Assembly (NCBI RefSeq): GCF_006717075.1
Contig: NZ_VFQC01000001.1
Coordinates: 1,054,001-1,118,000 of the forward strand
Direction: 5' to 3'
Source of the DNA: Haloactinospora alba
GTDB taxonomy: Bacteria; Actinomycetota; Actinomycetes; Streptosporangiales; Streptosporangiaceae
Length of the DNA stretch: 64,000 nt
Part shown: in pieces, positions 1-8,387 of the stretch
Layout: each line of letters opens with the position of its first letter
How positions within the stretch are numbered: position 1 is the stretch's first letter
Position numbers and translations under genes: made by a program
Notes under the pieces: generated by a model
The model's database searches: none
Told to the model about the DNA's origin: nothing
Seen by the model: only the letters and a program-made list of their open reading frames with translations

Positions 1-615
1 AAGCTCTCGCACTACGCGAAGCGCACCGTCGACATCGAGTACCGGTTCGGGTTCAGCGGGAGCGAGTGGGGCGAGCTGGAGGGCATCGCGAACCGCACGG
101 ACTTCGACCTGCGTACCCACTCCGAGTCGTCCGGAACCGACCTGTCGGTGTTCGACCAGCAGCGCAACGAGCGTTACATCCCCTACGTCATCGAACCCGC
201 GGCCGGTGTCGACCGTACGATGCTGACCTTCATGCTGGACGCCTATCGGGAGGACGAGGCTCCCAACGCCAAGGGCAAGATGGACAAGCGTTCCGTCATG
301 GGGCTCGATCCCCGCCTCTCCCCGGTGAAGGTCGCTGTGCTTCCACTGTCGCGTAACACCGACCTCTCCCCGAAGGCACGGGACCTCGCGGCCCGCCTGC
401 GGAAGCGGTGGAACGTGGAGTTCGACGACGCGGGGGCGATCGGGCGCCGCTACCGTCGCCAGGACGAGATCGGAACGCCGTTCTGCGTCACTGTCGACTT
501 CGACACCCTGGAGGACAACGCGGTCACCGTGCGCGAACGGGACACCATGTCCCAGGAGCGGGTCTCCCTCGACCGGGTGGAGATGTACCTGGTGGAGCGG
601 CTTCCCGGCTGTTAG
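1..615 (+). CDS. glyS: Glycyl-tRNA synthetase, C-terminal part (5' end outside window)
   Basis: This is the last 204 residues of a single-chain class II glycyl-tRNA synthetase, which charges tRNA-Gly with glycine in the cytoplasm. The reading frame is open from base 1. Class II motif 3 is visible as AAGVDRTML with its arginine near fragment residue 72. It is followed by the anticodon-binding domain, starting near residue 105 at [11 protein letters not shown] and containing [16 protein letters not shown], a hallmark of the family. The stop is TAG at 613-615. A hairpin about 65 bases downstream could end the transcript. The N-terminal catalytic motifs 1 and 2 lie upstream of the window, so only the family assignment can be made here. 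Confidence 0.95.
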   Translation, partial: KLSHYAKRTVDIEYRFGFSGSEWGELEGIANRTDFDLRTHSESSGTDLSVFDQQRNERYIPYVIEPAAGVDRTMLTFMLDAYREDEAPNAKGKMDKRSVMGLDPRLSPVKVAVLPLSRNTDLSPKARDLAARLRKRWNVEFDDAGAIGRRYRRQDEIGTPFCVTVDFDTLEDNAVTVRERDTMSQERVSLDRVEMYLVERLPGC

Positions 616-1012
616 GACGTTCCGGATCGGACGGGAGGCGACCGGACCCGGGGGGATGTGGTCTCCGGCCGCCTCACCGGACTCCCGCGGGCACTGCACG
701 CCCGGGGAGTCCGTCCCTCAACCTACCGACTGTGCCTCCGGGCGCCAGGGGTTTTGCCGGTATAGTCCGACCGTGTAAGTGAATCGTGATGCCGTGTCCG
801 GAAGCCGGGACCGTGAGGCACCGTACGTCCCGGGCCGGGTCCTGTTCGGGGAGACTGTTCGTGACGAGCGGTGCGTCCGGTGCCGCGCTGGGCAGGGCCG
901 GGGGTCGGGGCGGAGCGGATCTTCCGTCGGCGTCGGGACGCGCAGCGGCGCCGGAGCCACCCCTGCGTGCCCGGCACCGGTGCGGACCTGCTGGGCGCAG
1001 CTGCCAGCGCAC
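616..1012. other. Intergenic region, no gene seen
   Basis: Between glyS and the convergent trhA gene. Apart from the hairpin at 679-712, no reading frame here has a plausible start, ribosome site and family signature. Overlapping open frames on both strands are low-complexity Arg/Pro/Gly-rich and look like by-products of high GC. Confidence 0.6.
679..712 (+). terminator. Hairpin downstream of glyS
   Basis: GGACTCCC at 679-686 pairs with GGGAGTCC at 705-712, and GCGGGC pairs with GCCCG inside it, leaving a loop of about seven bases. There is no clear U-tract, as is common for actinobacterial terminators. It probably ends the glyS transcript. Confidence 0.5.
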
Positions 1013-1726
1013 CTAGTTCGCGGTGTACACCACGAAGGAGACCGCGATGTAGTGGCAGACGTACGCCGCGATCGTGAGGGAATGGAAGATTTCGTGGAAC
1101 CCGAACCAGCGCGGTGCGGGGTTGGGCCGACGTAGCCCGTAGACGACGGCGCCTGCGCTGTACAGCAGCCCGCCAGCCGCGACCAGGATCCAGGTGGCCG
1201 GATGCGTCCCGCTGACGAGCTGGGGGACGAACAACACCGCGACCCAGCCGAGGGCGAGGTAGAGGGCGGTGGACAACCACCGCGGTGCGTTCAGCCACAG
1301 TATCTTGAACGCCACTCCCAGAACGGCCGCTGTCCAGATGAGGGCCATCATGGCCGGACGCAGGGTGCCGTCCAGGATGAGCAGCACGAACGGCGTGTAG
1401 GTTCCGGCGATGATGAGGTAGATGTTGGCGTGGTCCATGCGTCGGAGCACGGCCATGCCCCGCTTGGACCAGCGTCCCACGTGGTAGGTGGCCGAGGTGC
1501 TGAACAGCAGTACGGAGCTGACCGCGTATACCGCGCTGGCGATCCGGGCGGGCGCTGACGGAGCGAGCGTGACGAGGACGATGCCGGCTGCCAGGGCGAG
1601 GGGAGCGGTGCCCAGGTGCAGCCACCCGCGCAGGCGGGGTTTCACGGCATGGAGCAGACCGGTGGTCCTTCCTGCTGGTGCGTGCTGCGCGGCGGTGCGT
1701 GTCTCACCGGAGTGCTGAACAGACAC
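1013..1726 (-). CDS. trhA: Hemolysin III / TrhA-family membrane protein
   Basis: A 237-residue polytopic membrane protein of the PAQR/hemolysin III family (TrhA, linked in other bacteria to membrane-energy homeostasis and fatty-acid control). About seven hydrophobic segments run from residue 36 to the end. Conserved family features are visible: the SATYHVGRW segment after TM2, the MDHANIYLIIAGTYTPF block, and the C-terminal GFHEIFHSLTIAAYVCHY histidines, which bind zinc in this superfamily. The GTG start has GGAGA eight bases upstream. A near-perfect 18-base palindrome lies about 70 bases upstream of the start and may be an operator. Cytolytic activity should not be assumed from the family name. 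Confidence 0.9.
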   Translation of the reverse strand: MSVQHSGETRTAAQHAPAGRTTGLLHAVKPRLRGWLHLGTAPLALAAGIVLVTLAPSAPARIASAVYAVSSVLLFSTSATYHVGRWSKRGMAVLRRMDHANIYLIIAGTYTPFVLLILDGTLRPAMMALIWTAAVLGVAFKILWLNAPRWLSTALYLALGWVAVLFVPQLVSGTHPATWILVAAGGLLYSAGAVVYGLRRPNPAPRWFGFHEIFHSLTIAAYVCHYIAVSFVVYTAN

Positions 1727-1793
1727 GTGATCTTCTCCATCAGTTCGGCGCTGGGAGGCCGGTGGGTGTGTTGCTGGGGGCGAGTGCCACTGT

Positions 1794-1811
1794 ACCTACG
1801 GAGCCGTAGGT
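1794..1811. promoter_or_regulatory. 18-bp palindrome, candidate operator upstream of trhA
   Basis: ACCTACGG-AG-CCGTAGGT has perfect 8-base arms. It sits about 68 bases upstream of the trhA start in the trhA-ppdK divergent region. The size and symmetry fit a TetR-type dimer site. The regulator is unknown, and a transcript hairpin is the alternative. Confidence 0.45.
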
Positions 1812-1956
1812 TACTGGTTGGTTAACGTGTGGTGCTCAGCACACCATTGTTCCGGGTGCGCAGGGAAACCGCGAGCCGGGAGTGGTGGTGGGGGGTGCTG
1901 CCTCGTTCGTCCGCCCATGGTGTGCGACGTGCGTCACCGTGCATTTGCTATGAACC

Positions 1957-1972
1957 ATTGGTCTATACCTGT
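1957..1972. promoter_or_regulatory. Candidate DasR-type (dre-like) site upstream of ppdK
   Basis: ATTGGTCTATACCTGT resembles the GntR/HutC-family DasR responsive element, whose core is TGGTCTAGACCA; eight to nine of the ten core bases agree. It lies about 115 bases upstream of the chosen ppdK start. Control of a PEP/pyruvate enzyme by the amino-sugar regulator would be sensible, but this is a motif match only. Confidence 0.4.
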
Positions 1973-2088
1973 ATTGGATTTGTGAGCTGGGGAAACAGTG
2001 ATATTTGGGTGCGGTGAGCGTGATTTTTCGGCGAGCGGGGTACAGTCGCGGCAATTCCAGGTCGAGTGGTCGTGAAAAGGAGCTTCCC

Positions 2089-4764
2089 GTGCCCACCTAC
2101 GTGTACGAGTTCGCTGAGGGCAACAAGGACCTCAAAGCCCTCCTCGGGGGGAAGGGCGCCAACCTCGCAGAGATGACCAACCTCGGGCTTCCCGTACCGC
2201 CGGGGTTCACCATCACCACCGACGCCTGCCGTTACTACCTCGAGCGCGGGCAGCTACCGGAGGGGCTGGACCGGGAGACCGCCGACAAGCTCAGCGCCCT
2301 GGAGAGCCGGATGGGCAAGCGCCTCGGCCAACCCGACGACCCGCTGCTGGTCAGCGTGCGTTCGGGTGCCCCCTTCTCCATGCCGGGGATGATGGAGACG
2401 GTTCTCAACATCGGCCTCAACGACGAGTCGGTCCACGGGCTGGCGGCCCAGTCCGCGGACGAGCGGTTCGCCTGGGACTCCTACCGTCGGCTGATCCAGA
2501 TGTTCGGCAAGACGGTCCAGGGCATCGACGGGGACCTGTTCGAGAACGCCCTGGAAAGCGTCAAACACGACAGGGGGATCACGAGCGACGTCGAGCTGGA
2601 CGCCGCCGACTGTAAGCGGTTGGTGCAGCTGTTCAAGGACATCGTCGCGCAACAGACCGGAGGGGGGTTCCCCACGGACCCGCGGGAGCAGATGGACCTC
2701 GCGGTCAAAGCCGTCTTCGAGTCCTGGAACGCCCCCCGAGCCGCCCTCTACCGGAGGCAGGAGCGCATCCCCGCCGAGGCGGGTACGGCGGTCAACGTAT
2801 GCTCCATGGTCTTCGGCAACCTCGGGATGGACTCTGGCACCGGGGTCGCCTTCACCCGTGACCCGGCGACCGGACAGCAGGGCGTTTACGGTGACTACCT
2901 CCCCAACGCGCAGGGGGAGGACGTCGTCGCGGGCATACGCAACACCGTGCCGTTGAGCGACCTGGAGAAACTCGACAAGTCGAGCTATGACGAACTCATG
3001 TCCATCATGGCGACGCTGGAGAACCACTACCGTGACCTGTGCGACATCGAGTTCACCATCGAGCGCGGGAAGCTGTGGATGCTGCAGACCCGCGTCGGGA
3101 AGCGGACCGCAGCGGCGGCGTTCCACATAGCCGACCAGCTCGTCGACCAGGGCATGATCACACTGGACGAGGCCGTGACCCGGGTGAACGGTGACCAGCT
3201 CGCCCAGCTCATGTTCCCGCGTTTCGACGAGTCGGCCGAACGGCAGCGGATCGGCAGCGGAATGAACGCCTCTCCCGGCGCGGCGGTGGGAGCCGCGGTC
3301 TTCGACTCCGCCACCGCCATAGCACGCGCCCAGGGCGGCGAGGACGTCATCCTGTGCCGTCGCGAGACCAACCCGGACGATCTCGAGGGGATGCTGTCCG
3401 CCCGTGGCATCCTCACGAGTAGGGGAGGCAAGACCTCGCACGCCGCGGTGGTCGCCCGGGGCATGGGCACCACCTGTGTGTGCGGCGCCGAGGAGCTCCA
3501 GATCGACGTCGCGAACCGTACACTGACCTCCCCCGACGGCCGGGTCATCACCGAAGGCGACGTGATCTCCATCGACGGGAGTAGCGGCGAGGTGTTCCTC
3601 GGCGCCGTCCCCGTGGTCTCCTCGCCCGTGGTGCGCTACTTCGAGGGAGAGGTGCACCCGGACGCCGAGGACGCCGACGACCTCGTCCGGGCGGTACACC
3701 GGATCATGAGCTACGCCGACTCCGCGCGTTCGCTCGCGACCCGGGCGAACGCGGACACCGCCGAGGACGCCGCTCGCGCGCGGCGTATGGGAGCGCAGGG
3801 CATCGGGCTGTGCCGCACCGAGCACATGTTCCTCGGCGACCGGCGCCAGCTGGTGGAGCGACTCATCCTCGCCGAAACGCAGGAGGAGCAGGAAGCCGCC
3901 CTCGCTTCGCTGCTGCCCCTACAGCGCACGGACTTCGTCGACATTTTCGAGGCCATGGACGGCCTTCCGGTGACGGTGCGACTTCTCGACCCCCCGTTGC
4001 ACGAGTTCCTGCCGGACATCACCGACCTTTCGGTGCGTGTCGCGGTAGCCGACGCCACCGGTGCCGACGCGCAACACGACCGGCGTCTGCTGGAAGCGGT
4101 ACAACGGTTGCACGAGCAGAACCCCATGCTGGGCCTGCGCGGGGTGCGCCTGGGACTGGTGGTGCCAGGCCTGTTCACCATGCAGGTACGTGCGATCGCC
4201 CAGGCCACCGCGGAGTGTGTACGCGCCGGCGGCGACCCCCGGCCCGAGATCATGATTCCGCTCGTCGGCGCCGTGCAGGAACTGGAGATCGTGCGGGAGG
4301 AAGCGGAACGGGTACTGCGTGAGGTCGGCGACGAGTACGGTGTGACGCTCGAGACTCCCGTGGGAACGATGATCGAGCTTCCCCGTGCCGCGATGACGGC
4401 CGAGCAGATCGCTCCGAGCGCTGACTTCTTCTCGTTCGGTACCAACGACCTCACCCAGACCGCGTGGGGGTTCTCCCGCGACGACGTTGAGGCGTCGTTC
4501 TTCTCCGCCTACCTGGAGAAGGGTGTCTTCGGGGTGTCGCCGTTCGAGTCGCTGGACGTCTCCGGCGTGGGCCGACTCATCACGACAGCAGCGGATGAGG
4601 GCCGCGCGGCGCGCCCCGACCTGAAACTCGGGGTCTGCGGCGAACACGGTGGTGACCCGGCCTCGGTGCACTTCTTCCACAAGGCCGGTCTGGACTATGT
4701 CTCCTGCTCGCCGTTCCGTGTCCCGGTGGCCCGACTGGAGGCGGGCAGAGCCGCTGCGAGCTGA
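2089..4764 (+). CDS. ppdK: Pyruvate, phosphate dikinase
   Basis: An 891-residue cytosolic enzyme that interconverts pyruvate + ATP + Pi and PEP + AMP + PPi. Domains in order: the N-terminal nucleotide-binding grasp domain (KGANLAEMTNLGLPVPPGFTI near residue 22, SVRSGAPFSMPGMM near 88), the swivelling phosphohistidine domain with TSRGGKTSHAAVVARG (catalytic His451), and the C-terminal PEP/pyruvate barrel ending in LGVCGEHGGDP (acid/base Cys850). Length is normal for the family. The frame is open upstream to 2005, but the GTG at 2089 is chosen because GGAG sits six bases before it and the protein then begins at the family's usual position. It stands alone, with a dre-like site upstream. Confidence 0.96.
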   Translation: MPTYVYEFAEGNKDLKALLGGKGANLAEMTNLGLPVPPGFTITTDACRYYLERGQLPEGLDRETADKLSALESRMGKRLGQPDDPLLVSVRSGAPFSMPGMMETVLNIGLNDESVHGLAAQSADERFAWDSYRRLIQMFGKTVQGIDGDLFENALESVKHDRGITSDVELDAADCKRLVQLFKDIVAQQTGGGFPTDPREQMDLAVKAVFESWNAPRAALYRRQERIPAEAGTAVNVCSMVFGNLGMDSGTGVAFTRDPATGQQGVYGDYLPNAQGEDVVAGIRNTVPLSDLEKLDKSSYDELMSIMATLENHYRDLCDIEFTIERGKLWMLQTRVGKRTAAAAFHIADQLVDQGMITLDEAVTRVNGDQLAQLMFPRFDESAERQRIGSGMNASPGAAVGAAVFDSATAIARAQGGEDVILCRRETNPDDLEGMLSARGILTSRGGKTSHAAVVARGMGTTCVCGAEELQIDVANRTLTSPDGRVITEGDVISIDGSSGEVFLGAVPVVSSPVVRYFEGEVHPDAEDADDLVRAVHRIMSYADSARSLATRANADTAEDAARARRMGAQGIGLCRTEHMFLGDRRQLVERLILAETQEEQEAALASLLPLQRTDFVDIFEAMDGLPVTVRLLDPPLHEFLPDITDLSVRVAVADATGADAQHDRRLLEAVQRLHEQNPMLGLRGVRLGLVVPGLFTMQVRAIAQATAECVRAGGDPRPEIMIPLVGAVQELEIVREEAERVLREVGDEYGVTLETPVGTMIELPRAAMTAEQIAPSADFFSFGTNDLTQTAWGFSRDDVEASFFSAYLEKGVFGVSPFESLDVSGVGRLITTAADEGRAARPDLKLGVCGEHGGDPASVHFFHKAGLDYVSCSPFRVPVARLEAGRAAAS

Positions 4765-4942
4765 GCGGGACCACGGACGCGTTCCGTCCGTCGTCGGCCG
4801 GCGCCCCCGTGCCGTGCCGCGGAACCGTGGCCAACGACGGACGGATAACGGGCGGGAACCGCTGCCGGTACGATTCCGTCTAGGAGAACAGGCGCCAGGG
4901 TCTGTTGCCGGGCGTGTCAACCATTGGTTCTGGGGGTGAGCG

Positions 4943-5887
4943 GTGCGGATAACGGGGGGCGCACGCGGTGAGGGTTCGCAGGGCGAACCTCCGTCCCGCC
5001 CATCCCCAGATTCGCAGAGCACACGCGCTTTTGTGCGTCACACGGACGATTCGGAGGCCATCGGGCCGGAAACGCCGGTGGACGGTGCGGAGTCGACCCT
5101 GCGATTCGCCCGTGCCGGTGCGGAGGAGCGTTCCGGTGGTGGCGTTCTGGAGGACGGGGAGGCCGCTCCGACCGACAGCGACCCGCAGCCGCCGGAAACC
5201 CTCCCCCCGTCCGGTGGCGGGGAAACCGAGCCCCCCGAACGCCGCCCGGTTACCGCTCCTCCGCGCCGGAAACGTTGGGGACGCCGGATCGTGGCTGTGG
5301 TGTTCCTGGGTGTGATGCTCATCCCCGTACTGACGTGGGGGTGGGTCTGGTACACGGCACGTCAGGACGCGCGCCCGGTCTCGGACGCCATCGTTGTCCT
5401 GGGGGCGAGCCAGTACAACGGCGACCCCTCTCCGGTGTTCGAGGCCCGGTTGCAGCACGCCGCCGATCTCTACCGTGACGGTGTCGCCGACACCGTCATC
5501 ACCGTCGGGGGAAACCAGCCCGGGGACAACTACACCGAGGGCGGAAGCGGCCGCAAATGGCTCCGGGAGCGCGGGATCCCCGCCGAGGACCTCATCGGGA
5601 TCGGTGAGGGAAGCAACACGTTGCGCAGTATCGATGCGGTCTCGCAGGTGTTCAGCGAACAGGGGTGGACGAGTGCCGTTCTCGTCACCGACCCCTGGCA
5701 CAGTCTGCGCACGCGAACCATGGCCCGGGACGCGGGAATCGAGGCGGCGGCCTCTCCCGTCCGTTCCGGACCGGCAGTGGAAGAGCGGGAAACCCAGCTG
5801 TGGTACATCACCCGGGAGACCGCCTCGATCTGGTACTACTGGCTGTTCGGTGACAGCAGCGATGTCGACGTCAGCATGCCCACCTGA
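4943..5887 (+). CDS. DUF218 (YdcF/SanA-type) membrane-anchored protein
   Basis: 314 residues. The first 110 residues are acidic, proline-rich and probably disordered in the cytoplasm. A basic stretch RRKRWGRR is followed by one membrane span (about 116-136), and the remainder should lie outside. The outer part is a DUF218 domain starting at DAIVVLGASQYNGDP (residue 148) and continuing through TVGGNQPGDNYTEG, ERGIPAEDLIG and LVTDPWHSLRTRTMARD, the standard blocks of this family. Proteins of this family are linked to cell-envelope integrity (SanA), but the substrate is unknown. The long acidic N-terminal extension is unusual compared with the roughly 200-residue enterobacterial members. GTG start, with purine-rich GGGGGTGAG just upstream. 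Confidence 0.85.
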   Translation: MRITGGARGEGSQGEPPSRPSPDSQSTRAFVRHTDDSEAIGPETPVDGAESTLRFARAGAEERSGGGVLEDGEAAPTDSDPQPPETLPPSGGGETEPPERRPVTAPPRRKRWGRRIVAVVFLGVMLIPVLTWGWVWYTARQDARPVSDAIVVLGASQYNGDPSPVFEARLQHAADLYRDGVADTVITVGGNQPGDNYTEGGSGRKWLRERGIPAEDLIGIGEGSNTLRSIDAVSQVFSEQGWTSAVLVTDPWHSLRTRTMARDAGIEAAASPVRSGPAVEERETQLWYITRETASIWYYWLFGDSSDVDVSMPT

Positions 5888-5988
5888 GGTCCGCGGTCCG
5901 CGGGTGGGGCGGTTCCGCACCGGGCAACGGCCGCAGCACGCGTACCGCGCGGAGTTTGGTGTTCCTACCCGGAGTGTGGGAGGTGGAG

Positions 5989-7245
5989 GTGTCGGCCGCA
6001 GCGGGGTCCGCTTCGTCGCAGGAGGCGGGGTACGGGGACCATGACCGGCAGCGCTGGGTCGAGGAACCGGTGAAGGAGTCTCCCAGGAGCCCCTTCGAAC
6101 GGGATCGTGCGCGTGTGCTGCACAGCTCCGCCCTGCGGCGTCTGGCCGCGAAGACGCAGGTGGTGCGGTCGGGAAGCAGTGACTTCCCTCGCACCCGCCT
6201 GACCCACTCGCTGGAGTGCGCACAGATCGGCCGCGAGCTCGGGCACGCTCTGGGCTGTGCCCCTGACGCCGTGGAAACGGCCTGCCTGGCGCACGACCTC
6301 GGTCACCCGCCGTTCGGGCACAACGGTGAGGCCGCGTTGGACGCGGCCGCAGCGGCGTGCGGAGGGTTCGAGGGTAACGCGCAGAGCCTGCGACTACTGA
6401 CCCGGCTCGAGGGCAAGGTCCTCGACAGCGAGGGAAAGAGTGCGGGACTGAACCTGACGCGCGCCTCCCTGGACGCCACGCTCAAGTACCCCTGGCAGCG
6501 TGACCCCGCGGCGGTGGGGGGAAAGTTCAACTGCTACGACGACGACGTGGGGGTTTTCTCCTGGATCCGGGACGGTGCTCCCGACGGCCATACCTGTTTC
6601 GAAGCCGACGTTATGGACTGGGCCGACGATGTGGCCTACTCGGTCCACGACCTGGAGGACGGACTCTACGCCGGCCTGATCAGGTTGGACGCGTTGCGTA
6701 GCCGTACCGAGCGCGCCGAGGTCTGCGCCATAGCCGCGCGCGACTACGTCGACGCGGGCTCCGCGGAGTTGGAGGAGGTGTTCGCGGACCTCGTGGCGGA
6801 GCCGTTCTGGCCCCGCCGTTTCGACGGGGACATGCGTTCCCTGGCGGAGATGAAGAACCTCACCAGTGAGCTGATCGGCCGTTTCTGCCGTGGTGCCAGT
6901 CACGCCACTCGCACCGTTTTCGGAACGGGACCGCTGACACGGTACAACGCGCGTCTCGTCGTCCCCCGTCGTCTGCTCGTGGAGTGCGCGCTGCTGAAAT
7001 CGCTCACCGCGCACTACGTCATGGCGCGTTCGGACACGCGCGGTCACCAGGCGCGGGAGCGCGAACTGGTAACCGAGCTGGTGGAAGCGGTCTACCTGGG
7101 GGTGCCGGGGACGCTGGACGCGGTGTTCCGTCCCGGGGCCGCGGACGCGGCTGATGAAGCCGCGGTCCTGCGTACGGTCGTGGACCAGGTGGCGTCCCTG
7201 ACCGATACCTCTGCCGAGCTCTGGCACGCTCGCCTCGTCGGGTGA
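5989..7245 (+). CDS. dgt: Deoxyguanosinetriphosphate triphosphohydrolase
   Basis: A 418-residue HD-domain enzyme that splits dGTP (or other dNTPs) into the nucleoside and triphosphate, limiting dNTP pools. Metal-binding HD-superfamily residues are visible: His73 in RLTHSLE, the His102-Asp103 pair in AHDLGHPPFGHNGE, and a further Asp in DWADDVAYSVHDLED. The N-terminal RDRARVLHSSALRRLAAKTQVV block is typical of bacterial dNTPases. The frame opens at 5956, but the GTG at 5989 is preferred because GGAGG lies five bases before it. It is located just upstream of dnaG, a neighbourhood common in actinobacteria, although here an inverted regulator gene separates them. Confidence 0.92.
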   Translation: MSAAAGSASSQEAGYGDHDRQRWVEEPVKESPRSPFERDRARVLHSSALRRLAAKTQVVRSGSSDFPRTRLTHSLECAQIGRELGHALGCAPDAVETACLAHDLGHPPFGHNGEAALDAAAAACGGFEGNAQSLRLLTRLEGKVLDSEGKSAGLNLTRASLDATLKYPWQRDPAAVGGKFNCYDDDVGVFSWIRDGAPDGHTCFEADVMDWADDVAYSVHDLEDGLYAGLIRLDALRSRTERAEVCAIAARDYVDAGSAELEEVFADLVAEPFWPRRFDGDMRSLAEMKNLTSELIGRFCRGASHATRTVFGTGPLTRYNARLVVPRRLLVECALLKSLTAHYVMARSDTRGHQARERELVTELVEAVYLGVPGTLDAVFRPGAADAADEAAVLRTVVDQVASLTDTSAELWHARLVG

Positions 7246-7381
7246 CCGTTGTTCCCGGGTGGGGGTCTTCCCGGGAGTGTGCGGTACGCAGGGCATGGAA
7301 AGCTCTTGGTGGGGCTCGAGGTACGGGTGGTGACAGCACGTGCGGCCGAACGGGGTGTGGCGGGCGGGCTGGATCGGCATT

Positions 7382-8014
7382 CTAGACAAACCCGGCAATT
7401 TGTATCCGGTAGTACCAGGAAATGATCTCGGAGCGTTTCGTCAGGTCGAGTTTGGCGAGGATGTTGCGGATGTGGTTCTTCGCCGTGTGCTCGCTGATGA
7501 CGAGCCGTTTCGAGATCTCCTTCGTCGTGTGGCCGTCGACGAGGAGGACGATCACCTGCATCTCCCTGGTGGTGAGGTCGTGGCCGCTGGGGACCTCCAG
7601 GGAGTGCATCGGGTTGGTGTTGCAGAGACGCAGGTAGGCGTCGACCAGGTGGGATATCAGGTGGTGCGGGACGAACTTCTCTCCCGCGGCCAGATTGAGT
7701 ACACCGGTGGCGAGGTCCTCCTGGTCTCCGTCGCAGTATCCGGAAGCGCCGGCGTGCAGGGCTTCGAGCATCCTGGAGGTGCCTCCCCCCACGTCGAGGC
7801 AGAAGACCGGGCTGCGTGACTGGGCACTGCGCGAGCACATCCAGATGAGCGCCCCGTCGCATTCGGGTCCGACCACAATCACGCTCGGGGCGGGGGAGGG
7901 GAGTTCGTCGGGGGTGGCGAAAATCCCCACGGACCTGAAGCCAGTGATATTGAGGTGGGAAAGGACTCCATATGCCGCATATGTCTGGTTCGATATTAGC
8001 GCGACTGTGTGCAT
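7382..8014 (-). CDS. LuxR/NarL-type regulator with degenerate receiver domain
   Basis: 210 residues. The C-terminal 65 residues (LTTREMQVIVLL... TAKNHIRNILAKLDL) form a clear LuxR/NarL helix-turn-helix. The N-terminal 130 residues have the length and ending (EALHAGASGYCDGD) of a response-regulator receiver. However, the acidic pocket is missing, and the usual phosphoacceptor strand reads VIVVGPE instead of a D-containing motif, so phosphorylation by a histidine kinase is unlikely. No kinase gene is adjacent. No Shine-Dalgarno is evident before the ATG, so the transcript may be leaderless or the start misplaced. It lies between dgt and dnaG on the opposite strand. The target genes are unknown. 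Confidence 0.85.
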   Translation of the reverse strand: MHTVALISNQTYAAYGVLSHLNITGFRSVGIFATPDELPSPAPSVIVVGPECDGALIWMCSRSAQSRSPVFCLDVGGGTSRMLEALHAGASGYCDGDQEDLATGVLNLAAGEKFVPHHLISHLVDAYLRLCNTNPMHSLEVPSGHDLTTREMQVIVLLVDGHTTKEISKRLVISEHTAKNHIRNILAKLDLTKRSEIISWYYRIQIAGFV

Positions 8015-8387
8015 GGTTTGGAATGTACAACAGGTCGCAGTTGGGCGTAGCGTTACCGCTCAGTTCATTAGAAGTATTGATGAAAAGGGCAAATGTGCAG
8101 GGGAAGTTCAAACGCCCTTGCCCTCCTGCGCAGAGGACCACGACGACTCGCCGTGTCCGGTGCGGCCGCCGACTCTCCCAGCATGCCGGGTCGCTACGGT
8201 GAGGCGGCATCGGAAGCCTCCCGCGGGGGCCCGGCCGCCAACGACCATCCCCGAGGCAACCGGCGACGTCGGAGCGCCGGCATCCGGGACGACTCCCGAT
8301 CACCGACGTGTGTTTCCCGCGGGACCCCTGTCCGGCTCTCCCCGCGCTCGTACCAGACGGTTCCCGGGCGAACTACCCTGAGGTGTC
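8015..8387. other. Divergent regulator-dnaG intergenic region
   Basis: 373 bases with no convincing gene. The first 90 bases, next to the regulator, are A/T-richer and probably contain its promoter. The rest is GC-rich with no clear motif. The dnaG ribosome site GAGG is at 8380-8383. Confidence 0.55.

Larger units (their letters stand above)
1727..2088. other. Divergent trhA-ppdK intergenic region
   Basis: 362 bases without a convincing gene. It holds the palindrome at 1794-1811, the dre-like site at 1957-1972 and the ppdK ribosome site at 2079-2082. The last 150 bases are noticeably A/T-richer than the surroundings, as expected for a promoter region. Confidence 0.6.

Noticed and set aside
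2254-3825. 523-codon open frame opposite ppdK
   Set aside because: Third-position GC shadow of the ppdK gene: Gly/Val/Arg/His-rich, no domain, no ribosome site.
4880-6223. 447-codon open frame opposite the DUF218 and dgt genes
   Set aside because: Covers two well-supported genes on the other strand and has Pro/Arg/Thr-rich low-complexity sequence.
7092-8303. 403-codon minus-strand frame over the LuxR-type gene
   Set aside because: Alternate frame of the regulator gene and of dgt antisense; low complexity.
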